The notes below the pieces were generated by a model. The model was not told where the DNA came from, did not search any database, and worked only from the letters and a program-made list of their open reading frames with translations. A stretch of DNA of 64,000 nucleotides from a bacterium D16-36 (GTDB taxonomy: Bacteria > Bacillota > Clostridia > Lachnospirales > Lachnospiraceae): contig RAYF01000015.1 of NCBI GenBank assembly GCA_003611745.1, positions 1 through 64,000 on the forward strand, in the 5' to 3' direction. Made by a program: the position numbers and the translations under genes. Below are positions 9,352 through 18,799 of this stretch, one piece after another. Each line of letters begins with the position of its first letter. Within the stretch, counting starts at the first letter, position 1.

Positions 9352-10422
9352 TCAAGCCGGCGACGCCGATGCCAGCCTGTCCAGCTCTTCTTTCAATGCG
9401 TCCAGAAGATTTTCCTCTGGAACTTTCCTTATTACTTCTCCCTTTCTGAGCAGCAGGCCTTCTCCTTTGCCCCCCGCAATGCCGATATCCGCTTCCTTTG
9501 CCTCACCAGGACCGTTTACCACGCACCCCATTACTGCCACCTTGATTGAAAGGTCCATGTTCTCCACCAGTTTTTCCACCTTTGCCGCAAGGCCGATCAG
9601 GTCAATCTGTGTCCTCCCGCATGTCGGGCAGGACACCACCGTCACGCCGCCCCTGCGAAGCCCCAGAGCCTTCAAGATCAGCTTCGCAGAACGCACTTCC
9701 TCGACCGGGGAACCCGTGAGGGAGACACGGATGGTATCACCAATCCCCTGATACAAAATATTGCCAATCCCGACCGCAGACTTAATATTCCCGGCAGTCA
9801 GGGAGCCTGACTCCGTAACACCCACATGCAGCGGGTAATCTGTCTGCCCTGCAATCAGTTCATGCGCCCTGATGCACATCAGGACATCCGAGGATTTGAT
9901 GCTGATGACCAGATTGCCATACCCCATGTTCTCAATCAGGTTTACTTGGGCAAGGGCGCTCTCTACCAGCCCCTCCGCTGTAACCCTGCCGTATTTTTCT
10001 ATCAGTTCCTTTTCCAGAGAACCGCTGTTTACACCGACGCGGATAGGAATATCCCGTTCCTTCGCTGCATCCACGACTGCCTGAACCCTGTCTTTTGAAC
10101 CGATATTGCCGGGGTTAATGCGAATCTTGTCTGCCCCATTCTCTATCGCCGCCACCGCAAGGCGGTAATCAAAATGAATATCTGCCACCAACGGAATATG
10201 AATCTGCTCTTTAATCCCTGCTAACGCGGCTGCCGCCTCCATAGTCGGAACCGCACAGCGCACAATATCACATCCTGCCTTCTCCAGCTCCAGAATCTGT
10301 GAGACCGTTGCCCGCACATCCTCCGTCTTTGTGTTCGTCATAGACTGGATGGCAATAGGATTTCCCCCACCAATCAGGCATCCGCCTATCTGAATCACCT
10401 TTGTCCGCTCTCTCATATCCAT
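9352..10422 (-). CDS. ispG: 4-hydroxy-3-methylbut-2-enyl diphosphate synthase
   Basis: 356 residues. It makes HMBPP in the MEP isoprenoid pathway using a 4Fe-4S cluster. The TIM-barrel N-terminal part opens with KVIQIGG...NPIAIQSMTNT. Cluster ligands are visible in SCPTCGRTQ and GCVVNGPGEA, followed by DIGIAGG. Two in-frame ATGs two codons apart (10422 and 10416) share a GGCGGGGG ribosome site; the second has better spacing. It lies between rseP upstream and polC downstream in a leftward cluster that also holds dxr and uppS. Confidence 0.96.
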   Translation of the reverse strand: MDMRERTKVIQIGGCLIGGGNPIAIQSMTNTKTEDVRATVSQILELEKAGCDIVRCAVPTMEAAAALAGIKEQIHIPLVADIHFDYRLAVAAIENGADKIRINPGNIGSKDRVQAVVDAAKERDIPIRVGVNSGSLEKELIEKYGRVTAEGLVESALAQVNLIENMGYGNLVISIKSSDVLMCIRAHELIAGQTDYPLHVGVTESGSLTAGNIKSAVGIGNILYQGIGDTIRVSLTGSPVEEVRSAKLILKALGLRRGGVTVVSCPTCGRTQIDLIGLAAKVEKLVENMDLSIKVAVMGCVVNGPGEAKEADIGIAGGKGEGLLLRKGEVIRKVPEENLLDALKEELDRLASASPA

Positions 10423-10454
10423 CCCCCGCCTTTCTTAATACGGCTAAAGTTCAC

Positions 10455-11810
10455 TTAATGAATTATTTTTATAATATCATTGTACATGACAAATATCATA
10501 AACAGCATCAATACTACAAAACCTGCAAAATGCACATAACCTTCCTTATCCCTGTCAACAGGCTTTCCCCTAACCGCTTCAATCAGGATAAAGACCAGAC
10601 GCCCCCCATCCAGCGCCGGAAGGGGCAGAAGGTTCATCACGCCAAGGTTTGCACTGAGTAACACCGACATATACAGCATATTCAGGATTACAGCCCGCAT
10701 CCCATAGTCTGTGCTCTGCTCCAGAACACTGCCCACTGTGTCTACTATGCCAACCGGGCCGGAAAGCTGTTTTGTGCTGATCTTTCCCGTAATAAGCTGC
10801 CCAAGGCTGGCAACTGTTGTCTCAATCCAGTATTTTACTTCCACAAGGCTGTATTTCAAAACTTCAAAAGCATTGCCGCCCTTGATATCGCCAGCCGCAT
10901 AAAAACCAAGTGTCTTTGTCTCATAAGGCTCCGGCACCACTTCATAGCTTTGCACCGCGCCTTCCCTCTCGATTTCAAACGTGACTTCTTTGCCATCATT
11001 GTAAGCTTCCATCGTATTTTTCAGCTCTTCGCCGTTTGAAACCTTCTGCCCGTTTATACTGATAATTTTATCACCAGCCTTGATCCCTGCTTTGTCAAAC
11101 GGCTTTCCCTTGCTGATAACTGAAATTTTAGTGCTTTCCGTCTTCTGCGGCGAATAAGAGAACCCAAAAAGGTTCGTTTTATAATTCGGGTTTAAGGTGA
11201 TGGTCTTTTCCTCCCCGCCGCGCTTGAGGACAATAGAAACATCCTCCCCGGTCAGCGGATGGAGCTGTACGTACGTATCTATCTCGCGCCCAATGGAAAT
11301 CTTATGGCCATTGATGCTTTTAATCTCATCCCCGACCTCAATGCCTGCCTCCTTAGCCGGCTGGTTATCATATACCGCTTCTACCCTAGGATAGTCAATC
11401 CCGGAATTCGCTATAATAATAATGGAAAAAACAAATGCCAGTATAAAGTTAAAAAACGGCCCGGCAAAGACAATCGAAAAACGCGCCCACTTCCCCTTGC
11501 TGTTAAATGAATTTTCCGCATCATTATCTTCATCTTCGCCAATCATGGCACAGGAGCCGCCAAGGGGCAGGAGCTTCCACGAATATTTCGTGACATCCTG
11601 CCAGTCCTCCCTCTCCTCCATTATCTTCTGTGAGCAGAAAAATTTCACCACACATCCCTCTGCCGTTTTTGCAAATGTAATAATTCTAGGTCCCATCCCG
11701 ACAGAAAACTCCGGCACACCTACGCCATTTTTCTTTGCCAGAAAAAAGTGCCCCAGCTCATGGGCTACCACAATTACTGAAAAAATAAGCAGCGCTACTA
11801 AAATATTCAT
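10455..11810 (-). CDS. rseP: site-2 membrane zinc protease RseP
   Basis: 451 residues, longer than the ~350-420 common in Firmicutes. HELGH at 17-21 in the first membrane segment gives two zinc ligands and the catalytic Glu. Two PDZ domains follow (about 145-215 and 230-300), then a membrane segment and the third-ligand motif PALDGGRLV (~395). It cleaves membrane-embedded substrates such as anti-sigma factors or signal-peptide remnants. Its start overlaps the dxr stop by 4 nt, indicating translational coupling. Extra length lies before the first PDZ (around 40-85) and between the PDZ region and the C-terminal helices. Confidence 0.95.
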   Translation of the reverse strand: MNILVALLIFSVIVVAHELGHFFLAKKNGVGVPEFSVGMGPRIITFAKTAEGCVVKFFCSQKIMEEREDWQDVTKYSWKLLPLGGSCAMIGEDEDNDAENSFNSKGKWARFSIVFAGPFFNFILAFVFSIIIIANSGIDYPRVEAVYDNQPAKEAGIEVGDEIKSINGHKISIGREIDTYVQLHPLTGEDVSIVLKRGGEEKTITLNPNYKTNLFGFSYSPQKTESTKISVISKGKPFDKAGIKAGDKIISINGQKVSNGEELKNTMEAYNDGKEVTFEIEREGAVQSYEVVPEPYETKTLGFYAAGDIKGGNAFEVLKYSLVEVKYWIETTVASLGQLITGKISTKQLSGPVGIVDTVGSVLEQSTDYGMRAVILNMLYMSVLLSANLGVMNLLPLPALDGGRLVFILIEAVRGKPVDRDKEGYVHFAGFVVLMLFMIFVMYNDIIKIIH

Positions 11811-12973
11811 ATTAATCCCCCATGTCTTCCATATTTTCTATCCAGATAGCTGCAGACATCCCGCTCTATCCCCAGAATCTCATCAATATCCGGATTTGCC
11901 TTTACTGTATGCGCATCCATAGCATCCTCTATCATATCTGCCATCGTAAGATAGGGAACCTTCCCCTGAAGGAACAGCGACACTGCCTTCTCATTCGCAG
12001 CATTAAATACAGTCGGCATGCTGCCGCCTGCCTTTCCCGCTTCATATGCCAGCGCCAGCCCGCGGAATGTCCTTAAATCCGGCTGTTCAAAGGTAATCCC
12101 TGTGAGTCTCGTAAAATCAAGCGGTTCGCCGATGCGCTCCCTGCGCTCCGGATAGCATAATGCATACTGTATCGGCAGTCGCATATCAGGCGTCCCAAGC
12201 TGCGCCATTACCGCCCCATCCATAAACTCTACCATAGAATGGATAATACTCTGCGGCTGCACAACCACTTCTATCTGCTCAAACGGCACATCAAACAGCC
12301 ATCTTGCCTCAATCACTTCCAGCCCTTTATTAACCATTGTGGAAGAATCCACCGTAATCTTCTTCCCCATAGACCAGTTCGGATGCTTCAGCGCATCCTC
12401 CACGGAAACATTCTCCAAATCCTTGAGGGATTTCCCGCGGAACGGCCCTCCGGAAGCAGTCAGGATAATCTTTCTGATATCGCCATGGCGCTCCCCGTTC
12501 AGGCACTGGAATACTGCAGCATGTTCACTGTCCACCGGAAGCATGTTTACGCCCATCTCACGCACCAGCGGCATAATAATATGCCCTGCTGTCACCAGTG
12601 TCTCTTTATTTGCAAATGCAATGTCTTTTTTTGCCTTAACAGCCTCTATCACTGGAAGAATGCCAATCATACCAACTACAGAAGCGACAACCATATCCCC
12701 GGATGGCACAGTCGCACAGGCAACCATCCCGTCCATCCCCGTCAGGATCTCCGTCTTCCCGCCCTTTAAGCGTTTCTTTAATTCCAGGGCCTTATCCTCC
12801 TGATAGACGCAGGCTGCCTCCGGGGCAAATTCTATTATCTGCTGCTCCAGCAGATCAATGTTCCCCCCTGCAGCCAGTGACACAATATTGATATCCTTGT
12901 TCCGCCTCACGACATCCAGCGTCTGTGTCCCAATCGACCCGGTAGATCCAAGAACCATTATGTTCTTTTTCAT
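11807..12973 (-). CDS. dxr: 1-deoxy-D-xylulose 5-phosphate reductoisomerase
   Basis: 388 residues; catalyses the NADPH-dependent step making MEP. N-terminal Rossmann motif VLGSTGSIGTQTLDVV, metal/substrate motif PVDSEHAAVFQCL, and SMVEF region with conserved substrate-binding residues later. Length is normal. It sits between cdsA and rseP; the ATG-TGA overlap with rseP indicates coupling. With ispG and uppS it gives this operon three steps of isoprenoid supply for cell-wall lipid carrier. Confidence 0.97.
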   Translation of the reverse strand: MKKNIMVLGSTGSIGTQTLDVVRRNKDINIVSLAAGGNIDLLEQQIIEFAPEAACVYQEDKALELKKRLKGGKTEILTGMDGMVACATVPSGDMVVASVVGMIGILPVIEAVKAKKDIAFANKETLVTAGHIIMPLVREMGVNMLPVDSEHAAVFQCLNGERHGDIRKIILTASGGPFRGKSLKDLENVSVEDALKHPNWSMGKKITVDSSTMVNKGLEVIEARWLFDVPFEQIEVVVQPQSIIHSMVEFMDGAVMAQLGTPDMRLPIQYALCYPERRERIGEPLDFTRLTGITFEQPDLRTFRGLALAYEAGKAGGSMPTVFNAANEKAVSLFLQGKVPYLTMADMIEDAMDAHTVKANPDIDEILGIERDVCSYLDRKYGRHGGLI

Positions 12974-13020
12974 CCTATATTCCCTCTTCCTTCCAGTGCA
13001 CCTTTTAATACATTATATTA

Positions 13021-13812
13021 CTATAGTCTCATAAAAGTCAATAGATAATAGACAACCGGGGCAATAAAAATAATACTGTCAAAACGGTCCAGAATGCCGC
13101 CATGCCCCGGAATCAGGTTGCTGTAATCCTTAATCCCGTGGTTCCTCTTAATTGCAGAAGCCGTCAGATCCCCGATCTGTGAAATCACAGAAGAGACACA
13201 GCCGATTACTGCAAACTGCCACCAGTAATCCTTATCTCTAAAAAATGCCATTGCAAACAAAAATCCGATCAGGGCTGCGCCCGCAATGCCACCCACGCAC
13301 CCTTCCACCGTCTTGTTCGGGCTTAGCTTGGAAGGCAGCTTATGTTTCCCGCATAATTTTCCTACACAATAGGCACAAGTATCAGACCCCCATGCGCCTA
13401 TAAAAATTAGCCATACAAACAAGATACCATTTGCCAGAAAACGGACTTTAAAGACAAATGAAAGCATAACTGTAACATAGAGCAGCCCAAACAGCAGCAT
13501 TGTCATCTGCTCCGAATTATATTTTGGAAAAGCGATGACATAACATGCCATCATAACCATTAACGTGGCAGTCAGCCACATCAAAAGATATTCATAACCA
13601 TTATCCAAAATCAATATATCGACCACAATACTGGACAGATAACCTATGGCAGCCGGAGGCGTCTTCTCCATCCCGACCGTCCGGTACAGCTCAAACAGCC
13701 CAATCAGTGAGACCCCTGTAATCACCCAGAACAACGGGTAGCTCCCATATACCATTAAGGCAGTAGTAACTGCCATCAGCACAATACCGCTGATCAATCT
13801 AGTTCGAAACAT
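13021..13812 (-). CDS. cdsA: phosphatidate cytidylyltransferase
   Basis: 263 residues with about seven membrane segments. Makes CDP-diacylglycerol from phosphatidic acid and CTP, the branch point of phospholipid synthesis. The C-terminal family signature is complete: SAIKRNHGIKDYSNLIPGHG followed by GILDRFD. The gene overlaps uppS by 14 nt and precedes dxr by 47 nt. Confidence 0.96.
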   Translation of the reverse strand: MFRTRLISGIVLMAVTTALMVYGSYPLFWVITGVSLIGLFELYRTVGMEKTPPAAIGYLSSIVVDILILDNGYEYLLMWLTATLMVMMACYVIAFPKYNSEQMTMLLFGLLYVTVMLSFVFKVRFLANGILFVWLIFIGAWGSDTCAYCVGKLCGKHKLPSKLSPNKTVEGCVGGIAGAALIGFLFAMAFFRDKDYWWQFAVIGCVSSVISQIGDLTASAIKRNHGIKDYSNLIPGHGGILDRFDSIIFIAPVVYYLLTFMRL

Positions 13813-14527
13813 GTTTTAAACCTCCAAAACGCCTGTCGCGTTCCTGATAATACTCTACTGCACGAAGCAGCTCCTTCTGGCCAAAATCAGGCCAGAGCAC
13901 ATCTGTAAAATATAATTCCGTATATGCCATCTGCCACAAAAGATAATTTGACAGACGCTGTTCCCCGCTGGTACGGATCATTAAATCCGGATCCGGGATC
14001 CCATCCGTATCCAGATAACGGCTGATCAGAGCCTCGTCAATCTCCTCTGGCTCCAATTTTCCATCCTTAACATCCTGTGCAGCCCTTCGCATCCCCCGCA
14101 CGATTTCATCCCTGCTCCCATAATTAAGGGCCACCTGAAAATGCAGCCCTGTATTCTGTGAAGAATACGCTTCCAGTTCCCTGATCCGCTCCTGCAGGCC
14201 GGCCTCCAGCCTTGAGATATCACCAATCACCCGCACCTGCATATTGTTTTTACGGCTGGTCTTCAGGCAATCCGAAAGATATTGATGAAGAAGCTTCATC
14301 AGCGCATCAACCTCCGACTGCGGCCTTGACCAATTCTCGGTGGAAAAAGCATACATCGTCACATATTCAATGCCCATCTCCCATGCCGCCTTACAAATCT
14401 TCTCTACATTCTTACTGCCAGCAGCGTGGCCGGCATTTCTCGGAAGCATACGCTTTTTTGCCCAGCGCCCATTTCCATCCAAAATAATCGCCACATGGCG
14501 CGGTACATCTTTTCTCTCCTCTGCCAT
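13799..14527 (-). CDS. uppS: isoprenyl transferase (undecaprenyl diphosphate synthase)
   Basis: 242 residues from the ATG that follows GAGGTGG; an upstream in-frame start lacks a site. Condenses isopentenyl diphosphate with farnesyl diphosphate to give the C55 carrier for peptidoglycan. The catalytic Asp is in AIILDGNGRWAK; the C-terminal signature RTSGEQRLSNYLLWQ and YTELYF motif are present. Followed directly by cdsA with overlapping ends; frr lies 82 nt upstream. Confidence 0.96.
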   Translation of the reverse strand: MAEERKDVPRHVAIILDGNGRWAKKRMLPRNAGHAAGSKNVEKICKAAWEMGIEYVTMYAFSTENWSRPQSEVDALMKLLHQYLSDCLKTSRKNNMQVRVIGDISRLEAGLQERIRELEAYSSQNTGLHFQVALNYGSRDEIVRGMRRAAQDVKDGKLEPEEIDEALISRYLDTDGIPDPDLMIRTSGEQRLSNYLLWQMAYTELYFTDVLWPDFGQKELLRAVEYYQERDRRFGGLKHVSN

Positions 14528-14609
14528 ATTCCACCTCTCACAAACTACATTTGATGTGCACAAAAGAGGGACAGACCGAACGATCCATCCCTTTCTCCGA
14601 ATTTCATCA

Positions 14610-15164
14610 CTAAACTGTCATAATTTCCTTAGACTTATCCTCCATCATCTGGTCTACCTTTGAGACAAAACTGTCAGTCAACTTCTGGATTTCGTCTTCC
14701 GCATCTTTCTGCTCATCCTCGGAAATCTCATTTGCCTTCTGCTGCTTCTTAATCATATCGTTCGCGTCACGGCGGATATTGCGGATAGCAACTTTTGCAT
14801 TCTCAGCCTTTTTCTTAACATCCTTCACCAGTTCCTTGCGCCGCTCCTCTGTAAGCTCTGGAAATGTAAGGCGGATTGCTTTGCCGTCATTATTCGGGGT
14901 CAGCCCCAGATCCGCCACAAGGATTGCCTTTTCAATATCCTTGATCAGCCCCGGCTCCCACGGCTGAATCACCAGAGTACGCGCCTCCGATACAGAAATA
15001 TTTGCAACAGCCTGCAGGTTGGACGGCTGTCCGTAGTAATCTACGCTTATTTTGTCCAAAATATGAGGATTTGCCCTGCCTGCACGGATCGTAGTATACT
15101 CTGCCTGCAAACTGTCTATTGATTTTGTCATTTTTTCTTTAAACTGCTCTAATTCTGCGCTCAT
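14610..15164 (-). CDS. frr: ribosome recycling factor
   Basis: 184 residues from MSAELEQFKEKM, the start with GGAGG at proper spacing; an ATG four codons earlier has its site too close. Works with EF-G to split post-termination ribosomes. Family features: TTIRAGRANPHILD, the Tyr-Gly-x-Pro loop, PWEPGLIKDIEKAI and the DGKAIRLTFPELTEERRKEL segment. Lies 21 nt downstream of pyrH, the usual pairing. Confidence 0.97.
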   Translation of the reverse strand: MSAELEQFKEKMTKSIDSLQAEYTTIRAGRANPHILDKISVDYYGQPSNLQAVANISVSEARTLVIQPWEPGLIKDIEKAILVADLGLTPNNDGKAIRLTFPELTEERRKELVKDVKKKAENAKVAIRNIRRDANDMIKKQQKANEISEDEQKDAEDEIQKLTDSFVSKVDQMMEDKSKEIMTV

Positions 15165-15185
15165 CCTGTCCTCCATTCTCCTTAA

Positions 15186-15890
15186 TCAGGCAGTAACCAA
15201 AGTCCCCTGTGTTACGCCGTTCACTGTATTAACAATGCTGTCTTTCTCATTTAATCCAAATATCATCATCGGCATATGGTTCTCCATGCTAAGGACCGCT
15301 GCTGCCAGATCGATTACGCCAAGCCTCTGGTTAATCACATCGCTGATCGCAATCTCATTATATTTCTTCGCCTCCGGATTCACCTCCGGATCAGAATCGT
15401 AAACTCCGTCAATGGATTTTCCCAGAAGTATCACATCTGCCTCAATCTCCACAGCGCGAAGCACTGTCCCGGTATCCGTTGAAAAATACGGATGCCCTGT
15501 GCCCCCGGCAAAAAAAACAACCATACCCTTTTCAAAATACTTAACTGCACGGTCTTTTGAAAAAAGCTTTGTCATAGAGCCGCATTCAAAGGGTGTCAAT
15601 ACACTTGTCTTCATGCCGGCACTGCGGAAAATCTCAGATACATAAATACAATTCATCACCGTCGCCAGCATGCCAATCTGGTCTGCCTTTGTGCGATCAA
15701 TATTCTCACTGCTTCTTCCCCGCCAGAAATTGCCCCCTCCGGTAACAATTCCTACCTGCACACCATCATCTGTCAGCTTTTTTACCTGCTTAGCCACTCC
15801 CATGCAGGTAGCCTCGTCAAAACCAGTTTTCTGGGAACCTGCCAAAGCTTCCCCGCTTAATTTTAATAATATTCTTTTATATTTTGCCAT
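15186..15890 (-). CDS. pyrH: UMP kinase
   Basis: 234 residues, normal length. Phosphorylates UMP to UDP. N-terminal KRILLKLSGEALAG and GGGNFWRG loop, then the GTGHPYFSTDT region are family hallmarks of this hexameric amino-acid-kinase-fold enzyme. First of pyrH-frr-uppS-cdsA-dxr-rseP-ispG-polC in leftward order, with a bactofilin gene 22 nt upstream. Confidence 0.97.
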   Translation of the reverse strand: MAKYKRILLKLSGEALAGSQKTGFDEATCMGVAKQVKKLTDDGVQVGIVTGGGNFWRGRSSENIDRTKADQIGMLATVMNCIYVSEIFRSAGMKTSVLTPFECGSMTKLFSKDRAVKYFEKGMVVFFAGGTGHPYFSTDTGTVLRAVEIEADVILLGKSIDGVYDSDPEVNPEAKKYNEIAISDVINQRLGVIDLAAAVLSMENHMPMMIFGLNEKDSIVNTVNGVTQGTLVTA

Positions 15891-15912
15891 ATACTATGCC
15901 CCATTTTTCAAC

Positions 15913-16728
15913 CTATTTCCCATCAAAGAAATCATCCAGATTTACCCCGGCATAATTCAGTGAGCAATATCCATCTACAACTGCACCATTATTAACCTGG
16001 ACAGACTTAGCTTTAATATTCCCTTTGATAATAGCTGTAGAATCTACAACAACATGGCCATTTACATCAATATCGCCTTTGACAGCCCCTGCAATATAAG
16101 CAGAAGTAGCATCCACATCACCGACAATAATCGTTCCGACGCCAATCTTAACAGGGCCCTCACTGCTTAAGCTTCCCTCTAACCTCTGTGTACTTACATA
16201 TACTTCTGAAGCTGTAACATTACCGGACACTTTACCAATAATAGAAACCTTGCCCTGACACTCGACATCGCCAGTAATCACACCCATCACTTCCAGCGAG
16301 CCATCGGAAGAAATGCCGCCGTTAATCTTTGTTCCGCTGGTAATCGTAGTAACTGTACCGCTCTGGCGCTCCCCATCCATAATCTCCTTTGCCTCTTTGC
16401 GGACAGAATCATTCTCTGTATTTGTCTCAAAATTCAAAGCCTGTGAAGCCTCTCCCTGTGCCCCATCGGAAGCTGTCTCTTCCATAGGCTCCTGTGCGGC
16501 AGGAATCTCTTCCTCCTGTGCCTGTGCAGGCTCTGCCTCTGCTGCAATCTCTTCTAATGGGAGCTCCTCCTGAACAGCCTCTGCCTGCTCTTCCTTCTTG
16601 GCAGCTTCCTTTTCTACATCCTTTAACATCTCATCTAATAATGCGTCTGTCTCGGCATCATCGCCTTCATCCGCAAAAATCTGGCTTAACAAATCCTTAT
16701 CTACATTTGCATCGTCAAAAGTACCCAT
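15913..16728 (-). CDS. bactofilin-family polymer-forming protein
   Basis: 271 residues. The N-terminal ~110 residues are acidic, Ala/Glu-rich and probably disordered. Residues ~135-265 form the bactofilin core of repeated short beta segments (TKINGGISSDGSLEVMG, then GKVSIIGKVSGNV) ending in YAGVNLDDFFDGK. Bactofilins polymerise without nucleotide into cytoskeletal filaments used for cell shape or wall enzyme placement. It is immediately upstream of pyrH and reads in the same direction, suggesting co-transcription with the envelope/translation genes. Confidence 0.9.
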   Translation of the reverse strand: MGTFDDANVDKDLLSQIFADEGDDAETDALLDEMLKDVEKEAAKKEEQAEAVQEELPLEEIAAEAEPAQAQEEEIPAAQEPMEETASDGAQGEASQALNFETNTENDSVRKEAKEIMDGERQSGTVTTITSGTKINGGISSDGSLEVMGVITGDVECQGKVSIIGKVSGNVTASEVYVSTQRLEGSLSSEGPVKIGVGTIIVGDVDATSAYIAGAVKGDIDVNGHVVVDSTAIIKGNIKAKSVQVNNGAVVDGYCSLNYAGVNLDDFFDGK

Positions 16729-16830
16729 GTTTATTTCCTCCTAAATTTTCTAATTATACATTACACTAGAATTCATATGGGATGATTATAACACTAAATT
16801 TTCCATCCGTCTATACCTGAGTTTCTTTAA

Positions 16831-17694
16831 TCACGCACAAAACATCTTCGCAAGTGCCGCAAGGACATTCCGGTTCCTCTTCCATTCGAGGAAAAGCTGT
16901 TTCCTCCCGGATGGCGCCTTGCCAACGCAGGTTTCTACTGTACACCAGTCTGTCCCAATCTCCGAAAGCCAGTCCCCAAAGTTGCCATTTACGCTTTCAT
17001 CCTCTTTTTGGAGACGGTATCCCGTTATCTTCGCCATAAGCTTTACAAGCTCCGTATCTTCTTTATAGTATATCACATGCCCCGTCGTATGGTAGTTGAT
17101 AACGGCCTGCGGATGCACTGTAAAGACCAGCTTTACAAGTGCCCTCGACTCCCTCTCTGAAAACGGCCTCATCCCCGCATAATCTTCACTTCCCTTTTCC
17201 ATTCTGGTATCATTTGCAAAACCTGTGCTGAAATTCCGGTTCAGATCCACGCCCCTTGCATTTGCTTTCCAGATGCGGTAATCTTTTGCACTGTACTTTG
17301 CAAGCATTGTTTTTAACGCTGCATGGCGGATCCCCGAAACCCCATACTGGTTAATCGAAACTCCGTCCGGGTTTACCATAGGGAGGATAAAAAAACAGAC
17401 ATTCTTAAAAAGCTTCCGGTAAGATTTCCCCTGATAGGAAGCATTCTTCTTCCATCTCCTGCAGCACCTCTCCGCCATCTGCATCAAAAGCTCCGTGTTA
17501 AACCATTCCCTCGCATGCATGGACGCCTGTATCACAATACGGTTCTTTGCTTTCCTGTTTCCAAGCGCCATGCCGTAAATCTGGTTTCCATCTGCCGTCG
17601 CAGCAAGACGGAATACCCTCAGCAGCTCCGGATAACAAAAAGACAACTTTTTTAAATCCTTTTTCATCTTCCGATATGAATAAACCCTTTTCAT
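16831..17694 (-). CDS. M14-family zinc carboxypeptidase
   Basis: 287 residues. Zinc ligands His60 and Glu63 (MHAREW) and His202 (NYHTTGH), substrate Arg153 in VDLNRNF, and a probable catalytic Glu254 in CTVETCVG are all present. MVNPDGV is also conserved. The closest functional type is gamma-D-glutamyl-diaminopimelate peptidase, but no signal peptide or LysM domain is visible, so a cytoplasmic role in wall-peptide recycling is an inference. The start codon is preceded by a repeated leader motif (17701-17730). The HD-hydrolase gene lies just upstream. Confidence 0.9.
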   Translation of the reverse strand: MKRVYSYRKMKKDLKKLSFCYPELLRVFRLAATADGNQIYGMALGNRKAKNRIVIQASMHAREWFNTELLMQMAERCCRRWKKNASYQGKSYRKLFKNVCFFILPMVNPDGVSINQYGVSGIRHAALKTMLAKYSAKDYRIWKANARGVDLNRNFSTGFANDTRMEKGSEDYAGMRPFSERESRALVKLVFTVHPQAVINYHTTGHVIYYKEDTELVKLMAKITGYRLQKEDESVNGNFGDWLSEIGTDWCTVETCVGKAPSGRKQLFLEWKRNRNVLAALAKMFCA

Positions 17695-17698
17695 CTTT

Positions 17699-18214
17699 TT
17701 ACCCCGTCTTTCTCAATTTCGATGCCCTTAACAACGGACGCCTCCTCAAAATTTTCCCCCGATAAAGCGTTTCCTTTGTGGAACAAACCTTATCGACAAA
17801 ACATACAATCCATGCCTCTATGCATCCGGGCGGGATGATAGTCAGCGGGAACATATGCCTTTTTATAATATTCTGCTCCTTCTCAGTTAATGCAAAATCC
17901 TCCATAGCATTCTTAAGCGCTGCTTTCGGATGGTAAAAGCCATGCGGCCTTTTATGCATATGGGTTTTGTCATGCCAGTCATACAGAAAATAGTCATGTA
18001 ATAAAGCCCCTCTGATTAATGCGGAATAATCCACCGGAAGGTGATACCGCTCCGCAAACAGGCAGCTTTCATATGTGACATGAAGTGAGTGCTGGTATAC
18101 GCTGGTATCACCATGCTGGCAGAATGCCCTGCCCTGAAGCACCCTTGATTCTTTGCAGACTGCCCTGACCTCCTGCCAGAAAAAACGTTCCCTATTCGGT
18201 GGCAAACGCCTCAT
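17699..18214 (-). CDS. HD-domain hydrolase, 171 aa
   Basis: His42 (YQHSLHV), the His73-Asp74 pair in GALLHDYFLYDWH, His120 and Asp141 (CFVDKVCS) match the metal-binding set of HD phosphohydrolases. The family acts on phosphoesters; the substrate is not predictable here. The C-terminal SKLRKTG is encoded by the dispersed leader repeat. Twelve nt separate it from the upstream membrane-protein gene; M14 carboxypeptidase follows downstream. Confidence 0.85.
   Translation of the reverse strand: MRRLPPNRERFFWQEVRAVCKESRVLQGRAFCQHGDTSVYQHSLHVTYESCLFAERYHLPVDYSALIRGALLHDYFLYDWHDKTHMHKRPHGFYHPKAALKNAMEDFALTEKEQNIIKRHMFPLTIIPPGCIEAWIVCFVDKVCSTKETLYRGKILRRRPLLRASKLRKTG
17701..17730 (-). repeat. copy 1 of 30-bp leader repeat
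   Basis: On the leftward strand this reads TAAGGGCATCGAAATTGAG followed by AAAGACGGGGT, ending 6 nt before the M14 start codon. A copy with about 25 of 30 identical bases lies in the same position before the DnaJ-domain gene (19234-19263) and a shorter one before the MATE gene (39020-39048). The AAAGACGGGG part may act as the ribosome site. Here it also encodes the last residues of the upstream HD protein. Confidence 0.6.
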
Positions 18215-18226
18215 AAGCCCCCTCCT

Positions 18227-18799
18227 TTACCCCTGTTTCAACCTGTCAAACACCCTGCCGTACCTGCCCAGAAAATAGAAATATGCCCTGTCAAATATCA
18301 GCCATAGAAACTCTGCAGACAAAACCAGCAGAACCAGCAGGAAAACCCTGTGATCCTTAAATTTTGATAAAATACCTTTCGAAAATAATATTTCAAACCC
18401 AAAAAACTTCTGTACTAAAAAAATGGAAACTCCAAGCAGGAGATGGTACAGAAGCGCTTTTGCTGCCCAGATCCTGCCCTTCCCGCCTGCTGCCCCTTCA
18501 CCGCCCCATGCCTTCTCCATGCATTCCGCTGCAAGCACATAGACACAGAATGCTAAAAATGTAGCAAGATATAATTTCTGCGGTGCAAGGATAAACCCCA
18601 GAAATGTAGTGCCTGCCAGAAAAGAAAGGGCCGCTGTCAGGGAAATACTGCGAAAAACTACCCCCGTCAAAAAGGAAGCAGCCGCCAGAAAGAATAACGT
18701 ACTCCCTTCAAAATACCCTCCCAATGTCACCAGAAGCACGCCCAAAGCCATCATGATGCCCGTAAAAGCAATCTCCTTAGACCTTAGAAGCATGTGCAC
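18227..18799 (-). CDS. six-helix membrane protein, 190 aa
   Basis: Hydrophobic protein with about five or six membrane helices starting [16 protein letters not shown]. The opening and the early Gly/Ala-rich helices recall ECF-transporter S components or DUF2232-type proteins, but I cannot assign a substrate. The C-terminus is basic ([20 protein letters not shown]). It overlaps the DnaJ-domain gene by 16 nt, so the two are translationally coupled. Confidence 0.7.
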   Translation of the reverse strand: MHMLLRSKEIAFTGIMMALGVLLVTLGGYFEGSTLFFLAAASFLTGVVFRSISLTAALSFLAGTTFLGFILAPQKLYLATFLAFCVYVLAAECMEKAWGGEGAAGGKGRIWAAKALLYHLLLGVSIFLVQKFFGFEILFSKGILSKFKDHRVFLLVLLVLSAEFLWLIFDRAYFYFLGRYGRVFDRLKQG